Below are positions 32,835 through 40,549 of a stretch of DNA of 47,013 nucleotides, piece by piece. Made by a program: the position numbers and the translations under genes. The notes under the pieces were generated by a model, which saw only the letters and a program-made list of their open reading frames with translations, did no database searches and had not been told where the DNA came from. This stretch comes from an uncultured Nitratireductor sp. GTDB lineage: Bacteria; Pseudomonadota; Alphaproteobacteria; Rhizobiales; Rhizobiaceae. The stretch is taken from contig NZ_CAJXGF010000017.1 of the NCBI RefSeq assembly GCF_913053745.1, positions 1-47,013 on the forward strand, written 5' to 3'. Position 1 is the first letter of the stretch. Each line of letters begins with the position of its first letter.

Positions 32835-33818
32835 TCAGCTCTTCGCTTTCCGGGCTTCTTCGTCGGCAAGGTGTGCTCGGATGATGGCATCGAAATCCTG
32901 ATCGGCTTTGAAGCCAGCTTCTTCAGCGCGCTGGGCGTTGAAGTCGCGTGGCCAGCCATCGACGATGGCGGCGATCTGCGGGTCGTGTTGTCGCTTGATG
33001 TGCGCCACTGCCTCATTGCCGGCGACCCGCCCTAGAGCCTCGATCATCTCCGCGATGGTTACGGAAAGACCGGGCATGGTGAGCGAGCGACGGTCGCCGA
33101 GCTGTGCCAGATCCATGGTTCCGGCGTGCAGCAGGAAATGCACTGCGGCATCGGGGCTTGCCACCCAGTGCCGCACATCGTCCGCTACCGGCAGTATCGC
33201 ATCAAGTCCGGCCAGCGGTTCACGGATGATGCCGGAGAAGAACCCCGAGGCCGCCTTGTTGGGTTTGCCGGGGCGCACGACGATGGTGGGCAGCCGAATG
33301 CCTATTCCATCCACGAAACCTTTCCGCGTGTAGTCAGCCAAAAGAAGTTCGCCGATCGCCTTTTGGGTGCCATAGCTGGTGAGTGGGGCACGGAAGAAAT
33401 GGTCGTCGATCTTTTCGGGAAACGGCGCGCCGAAAACCGCGATGGAGGAGGTGAAGACGAGGCGAGGTCTATAGCCGGCGCCTATATGGCGGATTGCCTC
33501 GAGAAGATGGCGCGTACCATCCATGTTGATGTCGTAACCTTTTTCGAACTCGACCTCGGCCTCGCCGGAAACGATGGCGGCGAGGTGAAAGACGACATCG
33601 GGTTTTTGCGCGATCAGCCCTTCGACCGTTTGCGAATTTGCGATGTTGCCGGCCTGCGCTTCGATTTCGATGCCATTCGCCGAAACGAGCGGCGCTTCGA
33701 CCACATCGAAGGCATGGATGGTGTCGATCCGCTCACTGCCGAGCCTGCCATCGGCGATCAGTTTCTCGGCAAGCCTGCGGCCAACCATGCCGGCCGCTCC
33801 GATAATCAGGATGCGCAT
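32835..33818 (-). CDS. denD: D-erythronate dehydrogenase (DenD-type extended SDR)
   Basis: A 327-residue NAD-dependent epimerase/dehydratase-family protein: GAAGMVGRRLAEKL at 7-20, TSS at 123-125 and the catalytic pair Tyr149/Lys153 (YGTQK). The FHLAAIVSGEAE and GIRLPTIVVRPG segments are characteristic of the DenD group. DenD oxidises D-erythronate to 2-oxo-tetronate, the substrate of OtnI encoded nearby, so the locus context strongly supports the name. ATG 33818 follows GGGAGGAG. It lies 54 bases after the dehydratase gene and upstream of gntR on the same strand. Confidence 0.8.
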   Translation of the reverse strand: MRILIIGAAGMVGRRLAEKLIADGRLGSERIDTIHAFDVVEAPLVSANGIEIEAQAGNIANSQTVEGLIAQKPDVVFHLAAIVSGEAEVEFEKGYDINMDGTRHLLEAIRHIGAGYRPRLVFTSSIAVFGAPFPEKIDDHFFRAPLTSYGTQKAIGELLLADYTRKGFVDGIGIRLPTIVVRPGKPNKAASGFFSGIIREPLAGLDAILPVADDVRHWVASPDAAVHFLLHAGTMDLAQLGDRRSLTMPGLSVTIAEMIEALGRVAGNEAVAHIKRQHDPQIAAIVDGWPRDFNAQRAEEAGFKADQDFDAIIRAHLADEEARKAKS

Positions 33819-33872
33819 ACGGGTTCTCTCCTCCCAAATTGGTTCTTCCGTGTGTTGCGGACGGATCCGACC

Positions 33873-35690
33873 CTAGTGGTTGTCGCGCGGCACGGGCGGC
33901 ATCTTGCCGTCTTTTCCGCCCTGGGCGAGCCGTTGATAGTTGACGGCGGGTTCCAGGACCATGCCGGCTTCGAGCTGAGCGATCATGCCGCGCTGAATCT
34001 CCTGCCAAGGCGTCTGGTGCGCTGGGTACGCATATCCCCCGGCTTTCTCCAGTTCCGCGCGGCGTTTGCCGAGTTCTTCCTCGGGTATGAGAATGTTCGC
34101 GGTGCATTTGTTCAGATCGATGCGCACGCGATCACCGCTCTTGAGAAGCGCAAGTCCGCCATTGGCTGCCGCTTCGGGCGAAGCGTTGAGAATGGAAGGC
34201 GAACCCGATGTTCCGGACTGGCGACCGTCGCCCACACATGGCAGAGAGGTGACGCCGCGCTTGATGAGATAATCCGGTGCGCGCATGTTCACCACTTCGG
34301 CGGCGCCCGGATAGCCTATGGGCCCCGCACCGCGCATGAAAAGAACGCTACTCTCGTCGATTGCGAGTGCCGGGTCATCAATGCGCACATGGTAATCCTC
34401 CGGCCCGTCGAACACGATCGCGCGGCCTTCAAAGGCCATGGGATCATCGGGATTGGAGAGATAGCGTTCGCGAAACTCATCGGACACGACCGACAGTTTC
34501 ATAATCGCGGAATCGAACAGATTGCCCTTCAGGACGCGGAAACCCGCATTCAACTTCAGCGGATCGCCGAACGGGCGGATCACCTTCTCGTCGGAGATGG
34601 CCGCACCGCGGCAGTTTTCTCCGATGCTTTTGCCGTTTACCGTCAGCACATCTTCATTGATAAGTCCGACCGACATGAGCTGGTTGATGACTGCTGGCAC
34701 GCCGCCTGCGTGGTAATAGTCTTCGCCGAGATATTCGCCAGCGGGCTGGAGATTGACTAGCAGCGGTACGGTTTCGCCGTATGTTTGCCAATCGTCGATT
34801 GAAAACTCGACGCCCAGGTGACGCGCGACCGCGGTCAGATGAATCGGCGCATTGGTGGAGCCGCCGATAGCCGAGTTGACACGAACCGCGTTTATGAACG
34901 CATCGCGCGTCATCACATCGCTCGGTTTGATGTCCTCATGCACCATATCGACGATGCGGAGGCCCGTACGCCAAGCCATTTCCTGCCGGTCGCGGTAGGG
35001 TGCGGGAATGGCGGCGGAACCGGGCAACTGCATGCCTAAGGCTTCGGCCAGGGAGTTCATGGTCGTCGCCGTACCCATTGTATTGCAAAAGCCGGTAGAT
35101 GGCGCGGAGGATGCGACCAGCCGCACAAATCCTTCATAGTCGATCTCACCTGCTGCCATCATCTCGCGCGCCTTCCAGACGATGGTACCCGAGCCTGTGC
35201 GTTCACCCCGGAACCAGCCATTGAGCATCGGGCCCACCGAAAGCGCTATGGCGGGAATGTTGACCGTGGCTGCCGCCATAAGCAAGGCCGGTGTGGTCTT
35301 GTCGCAGCCGATGGTAAGAACAACGCCGTCGAGCGGATAGCCGTAGAGAACCTCCACAAGACTCAGATAGGCAAGGTTGCGATCAAGCGAGGCGGTGGGA
35401 CGTTTGCCGGTTTCCTGGATCGGATGTACCGGAAACTCGATGGCGATGCCGCCGGCTTCGCGAATGCCTTCGCGAACGCGCTTTGCCAATTCGAGATGAT
35501 GCCGGTTACACGGTGAAAGGTCCGATCCGGTTTGTGCGATGCCGATGATGGGCTTGCCCGATTGCAGTTCCTCCTGCGACAATCCGAAGTTCAGGTAGCG
35601 TTCCAGATACAGCGCCGTCATGTCCGGATTGCCCGCATTGTCGAACCAGGCGCGCGAGCGCAAGGAGGGGCGTTTGGGTTCTGTTTTCAT
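33873..35690 (-). CDS. IlvD/Edd-family sugar-acid dehydratase (L-arabinonate dehydratase-like)
   Basis: A 605-residue Fe-S dehydratase. Cys61 (LSPCNRHH), Cys129 ([10 protein letters not shown]) and Cys202 (GFCNTMGTA) are spaced exactly like the [2Fe-2S] ligands of the Rhizobium leguminosarum L-arabinonate dehydratase (as I recall, 59/127/200), and [17 protein letters not shown] near 490 is the catalytic serine region. The enzyme removes water from an aldonate to give a 2-keto-3-deoxy acid. Branched-chain-biosynthetic IlvD is unlikely: context is catabolic and an operator lies upstream. ATG 35690 follows GGAG. L-arabinonate, D-xylonate or a related pentonate is the best guess; a C4 or C6 acid cannot be excluded. 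Confidence 0.82.
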   Translation of the reverse strand: MKTEPKRPSLRSRAWFDNAGNPDMTALYLERYLNFGLSQEELQSGKPIIGIAQTGSDLSPCNRHHLELAKRVREGIREAGGIAIEFPVHPIQETGKRPTASLDRNLAYLSLVEVLYGYPLDGVVLTIGCDKTTPALLMAAATVNIPAIALSVGPMLNGWFRGERTGSGTIVWKAREMMAAGEIDYEGFVRLVASSAPSTGFCNTMGTATTMNSLAEALGMQLPGSAAIPAPYRDRQEMAWRTGLRIVDMVHEDIKPSDVMTRDAFINAVRVNSAIGGSTNAPIHLTAVARHLGVEFSIDDWQTYGETVPLLVNLQPAGEYLGEDYYHAGGVPAVINQLMSVGLINEDVLTVNGKSIGENCRGAAISDEKVIRPFGDPLKLNAGFRVLKGNLFDSAIMKLSVVSDEFRERYLSNPDDPMAFEGRAIVFDGPEDYHVRIDDPALAIDESSVLFMRGAGPIGYPGAAEVVNMRAPDYLIKRGVTSLPCVGDGRQSGTSGSPSILNASPEAAANGGLALLKSGDRVRIDLNKCTANILIPEEELGKRRAELEKAGGYAYPAHQTPWQEIQRGMIAQLEAGMVLEPAVNYQRLAQGGKDGKMPPVPRDNH

Positions 35691-35738
35691 GACAACTCCG
35701 GATGCTCAGTTCATTCATATTTTAGCCGCTCGCGAGTT

Positions 35739-35750
35739 AATGTATACACA
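35739..35750. promoter_or_regulatory. GntR-type box upstream of the dehydratase gene
   Basis: AATGTATACACA keeps ten of twelve bases of the palindrome at 31838 and lies 48 bases upstream of the dehydratase ATG, inside the 266-base divergent region shared with otnK. Confidence 0.5.
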
Positions 35751-35908
35751 AAAATCATAACATTTTTGATTTTCAAAGATTGAGGCAAGTGATTGCGAAG
35801 TCCTGTAATTCGGCGGAGAAAATCAAGTCAAATAAGGATCAACGCTCGAATGTGAGGGTGACATTTCCCCGCAAAAGCCCTCTTTCTCACCAGCATTGAC
35901 TTTTATGG

Positions 35909-35919
35909 ATACGTTGTCG
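35909..35919 (-). promoter_or_regulatory. GntR-type box upstream of otnK
   Basis: ATACGTTGTCG is identical to 22950-22960 before ugpC and lies 38 bases before the otnK start. A TTGACT just upstream (35897-35902) could serve as a -35 element, placing the box over the promoter core. Confidence 0.45.
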
Positions 35920-35956
35920 CATTTAATCCGACATGTGCGTGAAGGAGGAGGTGCAA

Positions 35957-37219
35957 ATGTTGCTCGGTTGCATTGGGGATGATTTTACCGGGTCCTCCGA
36001 TCTCGCCAACACACTTGCCAAAAGCGGTATGAAAACCATTCAGTATTGCGGTGTGCCCGTTGACCCTGCCGATCCATCCGTCGAGGTGGGTGTGGTGGCG
36101 CTCAAGTCACGCACCATCCCGGTGACCGACGCCGTCCGCCAGTCGCTTCAGGCTGTCGAATGGCTTTTGAAGCAAGGCGCGCGGCAGATTTATTTCAAGT
36201 ATTGCTCGACCTTCGATTCGACGCCTGAGGGCAACATCGGTCCCGTGATCGATGCGTTGATGGAACATCTTGGAGTGGAGCAGACGCTGGTTTGTCCGGC
36301 GTTCCCGGCGACGGGACGGACGGTTTATCAGGGGCATCTCTTCGTTAGCGACCGTCTGCTCAACGAAAGCGGGATGGAGCATCATCCTTTGACGCCGATG
36401 CGCGACGCCGATATCCGCCGCTGGCTCGCGCCGCAGACGCGCGGTGCGGTTGGGCATGTTTCCGCGCAGGCGGTTCGCGAGGGGCCGGAGGCCATTTTGG
36501 CTGCGCTTACACGGGAAGCGGCTGAAGGGCGAACGCGCGTTGTCGTCGATACGATTGCCGATGAGGATCTGCACTGGATCGGTGCCGCCGTCCGTGACAT
36601 GAAGCTTGTAACGGGCGGGTCCGGTTTGGCTCTTGGCCTGCCGGCAAACTTTCGCGATGCGGGGCTTTTGGGAAGCGACAGAGAAACTTGGGAAGGATCG
36701 GCTGGCCGCGCTGTCGTCCTGTCGGGCTCCTGCTCGAACCAGACGCGACGGCAGATCGCGGAATATTCTCAAGGACATCCGATTTTGAAGGTCGAGCCGG
36801 AAGCTGTGCTTTCCGGCGCAATGACGCCACGAGCGGCGATGGAATGGATCGATGTCCAGCCTACCGGGATCGCACCATTGGTCTATTCCTCGTCTGAACC
36901 CGATGAGGTGCGTGCCGCGCAATCCAAGTTCGGACGGGACGAGGTTGCAGCCGCCCTTGAAGGCTTTTTCGCTGCAACGGCCCTGGAGCTTGTCGCCAAC
37001 GGTTATGAACGGCTCGTGATTGCCGGTGGTGAGACGTCCGGTGCGATTGTCGAGGCGCTCGATTTCTCCGCCCTGGAGGTGGGACCTGAGATTGCTCCGG
37101 GTGTGCCGGCGCTGAAGGCCGAGGACCGACCGGTCTGGGTCGCGCTGAAGTCCGGCAATTTCGGTGACGAGGCATTTTTCGCGAAAGCGCTGGACGTGAT
37201 GAAGGGAGAGACAACATGA
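35957..37219 (+). CDS. otnK: 3-oxo-tetronate kinase (DUF1537 family)
   Basis: A 420-residue four-carbon acid sugar kinase. The N-terminal domain opens with GCIGDDFTGSSDLAN (GDDFTG at 7-12) and has KYCSTFDSTPEGNIGP at 81-96 for substrate binding; the C-terminal nucleotide-binding domain has SGSCSNQT near 256 and IAGGETSG at 355-362. OtnK phosphorylates 3-oxo-tetronate to 3-oxo-tetronate 4-phosphate. The co-encoded OtnC and OtnI point to OtnK rather than D-threonate kinase (DtnK). ATG 35957 is fixed by GGAGGAGG; the upstream ATG 35933 would place that site inside the gene. Its stop overlaps otnC (ATGA). Confidence 0.87.
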   Translation: MLLGCIGDDFTGSSDLANTLAKSGMKTIQYCGVPVDPADPSVEVGVVALKSRTIPVTDAVRQSLQAVEWLLKQGARQIYFKYCSTFDSTPEGNIGPVIDALMEHLGVEQTLVCPAFPATGRTVYQGHLFVSDRLLNESGMEHHPLTPMRDADIRRWLAPQTRGAVGHVSAQAVREGPEAILAALTREAAEGRTRVVVDTIADEDLHWIGAAVRDMKLVTGGSGLALGLPANFRDAGLLGSDRETWEGSAGRAVVLSGSCSNQTRRQIAEYSQGHPILKVEPEAVLSGAMTPRAAMEWIDVQPTGIAPLVYSSSEPDEVRAAQSKFGRDEVAAALEGFFAATALELVANGYERLVIAGGETSGAIVEALDFSALEVGPEIAPGVPALKAEDRPVWVALKSGNFGDEAFFAKALDVMKGETT

Positions 37220-37863
37220 GTGACGAAAGCAGGCTTCGCGAGGAAATGTGCCGCCTTGCTGCATCGCTGCACGCGCGCGGGCTCACTCATGGCGCGACCG
37301 GGAATGTTTCTGCGCGCACCAGCGATGGCGGTATGCTGGTAACACCCACCGGCTCGACCTTGGGTACGCTCGATCCGGCCCGGCTCAGCCGCTTCGATGC
37401 CCTTGGGCGGCATGTGGATGGTGACAAACCGACAAAAGAAATGCCCTTGCACGAAGCATTCTACGAGACACGCTCCAAAGCCGGTGCGATTGTGCATCTG
37501 CATTCAACGCATTCCGTCGCCTGGTCGCTTCTGCCGGATGTCGACCCGGACAACCTGTTTCCGCCACTCACCGCTTATTCAATCATGCAACTCGGCAAAG
37601 TGAAGCTCCTTCCCTATTTCATTCCCGGAGATGTTGCGATCGGCGAGGCGATCCGCGGGCTTGCCGGAAAACGCTCAGCCATCATGCTGGCCAATCACGG
37701 CCCGGTGGTGGCCGGCAAGGACCTGCGGGCTGCAGGCCAGGCCATCGAGGAATTGGAGGAGACCGCGCGGCTTGCGCTTCTGACGCGGGGACTGTCGCCT
37801 CGTGTTCTGACATCCGAGCAGGTCGATCAGGTGGTGACGACATTCGCTGTGGAGTGGTCGTGA
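37216..37863 (+). CDS. otnC: 3-oxo-tetronate 4-phosphate decarboxylase (class II aldolase fold)
   Basis: A 215-residue class II aldolase/adducin protein. Zinc ligands His94 and His96 (IVHLHS) and His161 (ANHGP) are present, with Glu80 in MPLHEAF at the catalytic acid position and GATGNVSART near 26-35 for phosphate. It decarboxylates 3-oxo-tetronate 4-phosphate to dihydroxyacetone phosphate, joining the pathway to glycolysis. It overlaps otnK by four bases at its start and otnI by one base at its end, so the three enzymes are made as a unit. L-fuculose-phosphate aldolase is the sister activity. Confidence 0.87.
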   Translation: MSDESRLREEMCRLAASLHARGLTHGATGNVSARTSDGGMLVTPTGSTLGTLDPARLSRFDALGRHVDGDKPTKEMPLHEAFYETRSKAGAIVHLHSTHSVAWSLLPDVDPDNLFPPLTAYSIMQLGKVKLLPYFIPGDVAIGEAIRGLAGKRSAIMLANHGPVVAGKDLRAAGQAIEELEETARLALLTRGLSPRVLTSEQVDQVVTTFAVEWS

Positions 37864-38633
37864 TGCTGCGTTTTTCCGCCAATCTCGGGTTTCTATGGAC
37901 CGAACTCTCTCTTCCTGATGCGATCCGGCGGGCGCATACGGCCGGGTTCGAAGCCGTTGAATGTCATTGGCCCTATGCGGTTTCGACTGAGGAAGTGCGC
38001 GCAGCGCTTGAGGAAACGGGCTTGCCGCTTCTTGGCCTCAATACGCGCAAGGGCGGGCGTGAGGGAGATTTCGGTCTTGCGGCGCTGCCGGACCGAGAGC
38101 AGGAGGCACGTGCGACGATCGATGAGGCAGTGGCTTATGCCGTTGCTGTGGGTGCCAGTGCAATACATGTCATGGCGGGCCGAGCGACGGAAGGCGAGGC
38201 GGCGGAAACCGCATTTGCCGGCAACCTCACCCATGCCTGCGAGATCGCCAAGACGAACAATCTCACCGTCTTGATCGAGCCGATCAACCATCGCGACGTT
38301 CCGGGCTATTTTCTTTCCCGTGTCGAGCAGGCCGCTGACCTTGTTGACCGTGTAGGCGCGGCCAATCTGAAGATCATGTTCGATTGCTATCATACGCAAA
38401 TCACCCAGGGCGATCTGCTCGGACGCTTCACTGCGCATCGCGCGATGATCGGTCACGTACAGATTGCTGCAGTGCCTTCGCGTGCGGAGCCGGACGAAGG
38501 CGAGGTATGCTTCGAACGTTTGCTGCCAGCCATGCGCGATGACGGTTATGAGGGATTCTTCGGCGCTGAATACAAGCCGCGTGCCGGCACCGATGCGGGA
38601 CTTGGTTGGCGCGATGCTTTCTCGAGGATCTGA
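37863..38633 (+). CDS. otnI: 2-oxo-tetronate isomerase (hydroxypyruvate isomerase family)
   Basis: A 256-residue TIM-barrel isomerase. The metal ligands Glu139 (LIEPIN), Asp174 (FDCYH), Gln200 (GHVQIA) and Glu236 (GAEYKP) match hydroxypyruvate isomerase with a constant offset. OtnI converts 2-oxo-tetronate, the product of LtnD and DenD, to 3-oxo-tetronate for OtnK. ATG 37863 overlaps the otnC stop in TGATG; GTG codons a few bases earlier are less likely. The stop codon lies inside a perfect inverted repeat (38627-38648). Confidence 0.86.
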   Translation: MLRFSANLGFLWTELSLPDAIRRAHTAGFEAVECHWPYAVSTEEVRAALEETGLPLLGLNTRKGGREGDFGLAALPDREQEARATIDEAVAYAVAVGASAIHVMAGRATEGEAAETAFAGNLTHACEIAKTNNLTVLIEPINHRDVPGYFLSRVEQAADLVDRVGAANLKIMFDCYHTQITQGDLLGRFTAHRAMIGHVQIAAVPSRAEPDEGEVCFERLLPAMRDDGYEGFFGAEYKPRAGTDAGLGWRDAFSRI

Positions 38634-38648
38634 CCGCCCGGTCAGATC
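38627..38648. terminator. Perfect inverted repeat between otnI and gntR2 (convergent)
   Basis: GATCTGACCG (38627-38636) and CGGTCAGATC (38639-38648) are perfect 10-bp arms with a two-base centre; the otnI TGA is within it and the gntR2 stop is four bases beyond. No T-run on either strand, so termination efficiency is uncertain. Confidence 0.5.
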
Positions 38649-38651
38649 CGG

Positions 38652-39326
38652 TCAAATATTGTCTTTCACGCGGTCCCAGGTGTTCATCAGATGTTGGGCC
38701 ATGACTTGGCCCAACGCTTCACCGTCGCGCTTTCTGAGAGCGGCGGCCATTTGTTCATGCTCGGAAACCGCCGAGGCCCAGTAATCCGGTTTGCTGTTTC
38801 CGAGAAACCGGATCCGTTTGAGGCGTGCCTGGATGTTGGCCTGAACCTCGCGGAGCGATTCATTGCTCGCAAGCTGTGAGACGCGCGAATGAAACTCCTG
38901 ATTCAGTTTGTAATAGGGCAGGCGATCGCCCTCGCGGTAACGCGCCAGCATGTCGTCGTGCAATTCAAGAAGACCCTCAATCTCAGCATCGCTGGCGCGC
39001 TGGCAGACCAGTCGTCCCGCCAATTCCTCCAAATGTGAGAGCAGTTCCAGCATGGAGAACACATCCTGTGCCGTGAGCTTTCGCACGACGCTGCCCTTGG
39101 ACGGACGGATGATGACCAGCCCTTCTGCTGCCAACGTACGCAGCGCCTCGCGAAACGGTGTGCGTGAAACACCGAGTTGTTCAACGAGCGTCGTCTCGTC
39201 GATCCGGGTTCCGGGCGCAAGATGCCCCTCGATGATGAGGTCGCGAATGCGGTTGGCAACCTGGTCATGCAGCGTCTGCTTTTCGATTGCCACGGCTTCC
39301 ATGGGAAAGGGGCTGCTGAGTTCCAA
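38652..39326 (-). CDS. GntR-family regulator (FadR subfamily), second copy
   Basis: A 224-residue regulator: winged helix with VANRIRDLIIEGHLAPG and VSRTPFREALRTLAAEGLV, then an FCD-type helical domain with NQEFHSRV and SEHEQMA carrying the metal-site histidines. The start is probably TTG 39326, seven bases after GGAG; ATG 39302 lacks a ribosome-binding site. It is divergent from pdxA2 with 102 bases between, which contain a perfect GTATAC palindrome, so it likely represses pdxA2-dctPQM and itself. Confidence 0.82.
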   Translation of the reverse strand: MELSSPFPMEAVAIEKQTLHDQVANRIRDLIIEGHLAPGTRIDETTLVEQLGVSRTPFREALRTLAAEGLVIIRPSKGSVVRKLTAQDVFSMLELLSHLEELAGRLVCQRASDAEIEGLLELHDDMLARYREGDRLPYYKLNQEFHSRVSQLASNESLREVQANIQARLKRIRFLGNSKPDYWASAVSEHEQMAAALRKRDGEALGQVMAQHLMNTWDRVKDNI

Positions 39327-39400
39327 GCGAGATCTCCTGAATCATCCGGGTTTTTGGAACATACAAAAAGATGCGTTGACGTGCGAATTTTTAATTGTAT

Positions 39401-39416
39401 ATTTTGTATACAAAAT
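39401..39416. promoter_or_regulatory. GntR operator between gntR2 and pdxA2
   Basis: ATTTTGTATACAAAAT is a perfect 16-bp palindrome ending 12 bases before the pdxA2 start; a partial copy ATTGTATA lies just left (39394-39401). It shares the GTATAC core but not the flanks of the boxes attributed to the first GntR, so the two regulators can be told apart. Confidence 0.65.
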
Positions 39417-39428
39417 AAGGAATACACA

Positions 39429-40481
39429 ATGCAGCAATCACGCGTCGCCTTCGCGGTTGGAGATCCTGCGGGCATCAGCCCGGAGCTTTCGGCGCGTATC
39501 CTTGCCGATAAAGAGGTGAATCTCGGAGATCTGATCGTAATCGGCGACCAGCGTGTGCTGGCCTTGGGCGCACGCCAGGCTGGGGTAAATCTGGATCTGC
39601 CGGTGATGGAACGGGAGGCGCTCGAGAGCGCATTGCCTGAAGGCACGGTTCTGGTGGATATGGCCAATTGCGATCCGGAAGATGTGCCGCTTGGCGAGCC
39701 CAGTCTGAAGGGCGGCCGCGCCGCGCTCGATAATTTTGCAGCGGCATTGCGTGTCGGCAAAGCCGGTCTTGCAAAAGCGGTTTTCTTCACGCCTTTCAAC
39801 AAGCACGCGATGCGAATGGCGAAAGCAGATTATGTGGATGAGATCGGTTTTATCGACGCTATCGTCGAGCCAGAACGAAGCGGCCGCGAGTTCAATGTGC
39901 TCGATGAGGTCTGGAACGCCCGTGTCACCTCGCACATACCTTTGCGGGAGGTTGCCGATAAACTGTCGATCGACAGGGTTTATGAAAGCCTCAAGCTCAC
40001 CGTCGAGGTAATGGAGGGCGCCGGCATAAAGCGACCGCGCATTGGGGTCGCCGCACTGAACCCTCATGCTGGGGATGGCCGCAATTTCGGCTGGGAGGAT
40101 GAGGATATCCTGCTTCCCGCGGTTCAGCGCGCGCAACAGGAGCAAATGGCGGTCACCGGACCGATCCCTTCCGACACCGTGTTCGTGCGGGCGGTCAAGG
40201 GCGAGTTCGATGCAGTGATGACCATGTATCACGACCAGGGGCAGATCGCGATGAAGCTGCTTGGATTCGATCGCGGCGTCACCTTGATTGCCGGCTACCC
40301 GTTTCCCATCGTCACGCCGGCCCACGGCACGGCCTATGATATTGCCGGCAAAGGCATTGCCGATACCGGTGCGTCGTTCAATGCATTGGCGCTCGGGCGC
40401 AGGCTTGGGAACGAATTCGGTTCGTCGTCGGGAGCCTGGCAATCTCAGGGCGCGCGCACTTACCAGGAGGCTTCTGGCTAG
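39429..40481 (+). CDS. pdxA2: PdxA2-type 4-phosphate dehydrogenase (probable D-threonate 4-phosphate dehydrogenase)
   Basis: A 350-residue member of the PdxA family. Metal ligands His169 (TSHIPL), His213 (NPHAGDG) and His268 (YHDQGQ) agree with PdxA's 166/211/266, and the start VAFAVGDPAGISPEL is diagnostic. The GHTE motif of biosynthetic PdxA is replaced (GFID at 140-143), and the gene lies in a catabolic locus, so vitamin B6 synthesis is unlikely. PdxA2 oxidises D-threonate 4-phosphate to give dihydroxyacetone phosphate after decarboxylation. No separate D-threonate kinase is seen in the window. ATG 39429 follows AAGGA; open sequence upstream lies over the gntR2 promoter. Confidence 0.8.
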   Translation: MQQSRVAFAVGDPAGISPELSARILADKEVNLGDLIVIGDQRVLALGARQAGVNLDLPVMEREALESALPEGTVLVDMANCDPEDVPLGEPSLKGGRAALDNFAAALRVGKAGLAKAVFFTPFNKHAMRMAKADYVDEIGFIDAIVEPERSGREFNVLDEVWNARVTSHIPLREVADKLSIDRVYESLKLTVEVMEGAGIKRPRIGVAALNPHAGDGRNFGWEDEDILLPAVQRAQQEQMAVTGPIPSDTVFVRAVKGEFDAVMTMYHDQGQIAMKLLGFDRGVTLIAGYPFPIVTPAHGTAYDIAGKGIADTGASFNALALGRRLGNEFGSSSGAWQSQGARTYQEASG

Positions 40482-40499
40482 GCGGACCGGTATGAAAGA

Positions 40500-40525
40500 C
40501 CGCGCGGCCGGGGAGGGCCGCGCGG
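40500..40525 (+). terminator. GC-rich hairpin between pdxA2 and dctP
   Basis: CCGCGCGGCC (40500-40509) and GGCCGCGCGG (40516-40525) are perfect 10-bp arms around GGGGAG, 18 bases after the pdxA2 stop. AGTGCATTTC follows, so it is probably an attenuator or transcript stabiliser rather than a complete stop before the TRAP genes. Confidence 0.5.
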
Positions 40526-40549
40526 AGTGCATTTCAAGGGAGGAAAGTC

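Noticed and set aside
33126-34760. Long plus-strand open frame of 544 codons opposite denD and the dehydratase
   Set aside because: Both opposite-strand genes have clear family motifs; this frame spans two of them, has no family similarity and no ribosome-binding site.
33873-35690. Branched-chain amino acid IlvD
   Set aside because: Cysteine spacing and neighbours match the sugar-acid dehydratase subgroup, and no ilv genes are nearby.
39429-40481. Vitamin B6 biosynthesis role for the PdxA-family gene
   Set aside because: Catabolic neighbours, GntR operator and loss of the GHTE motif favour PdxA2.
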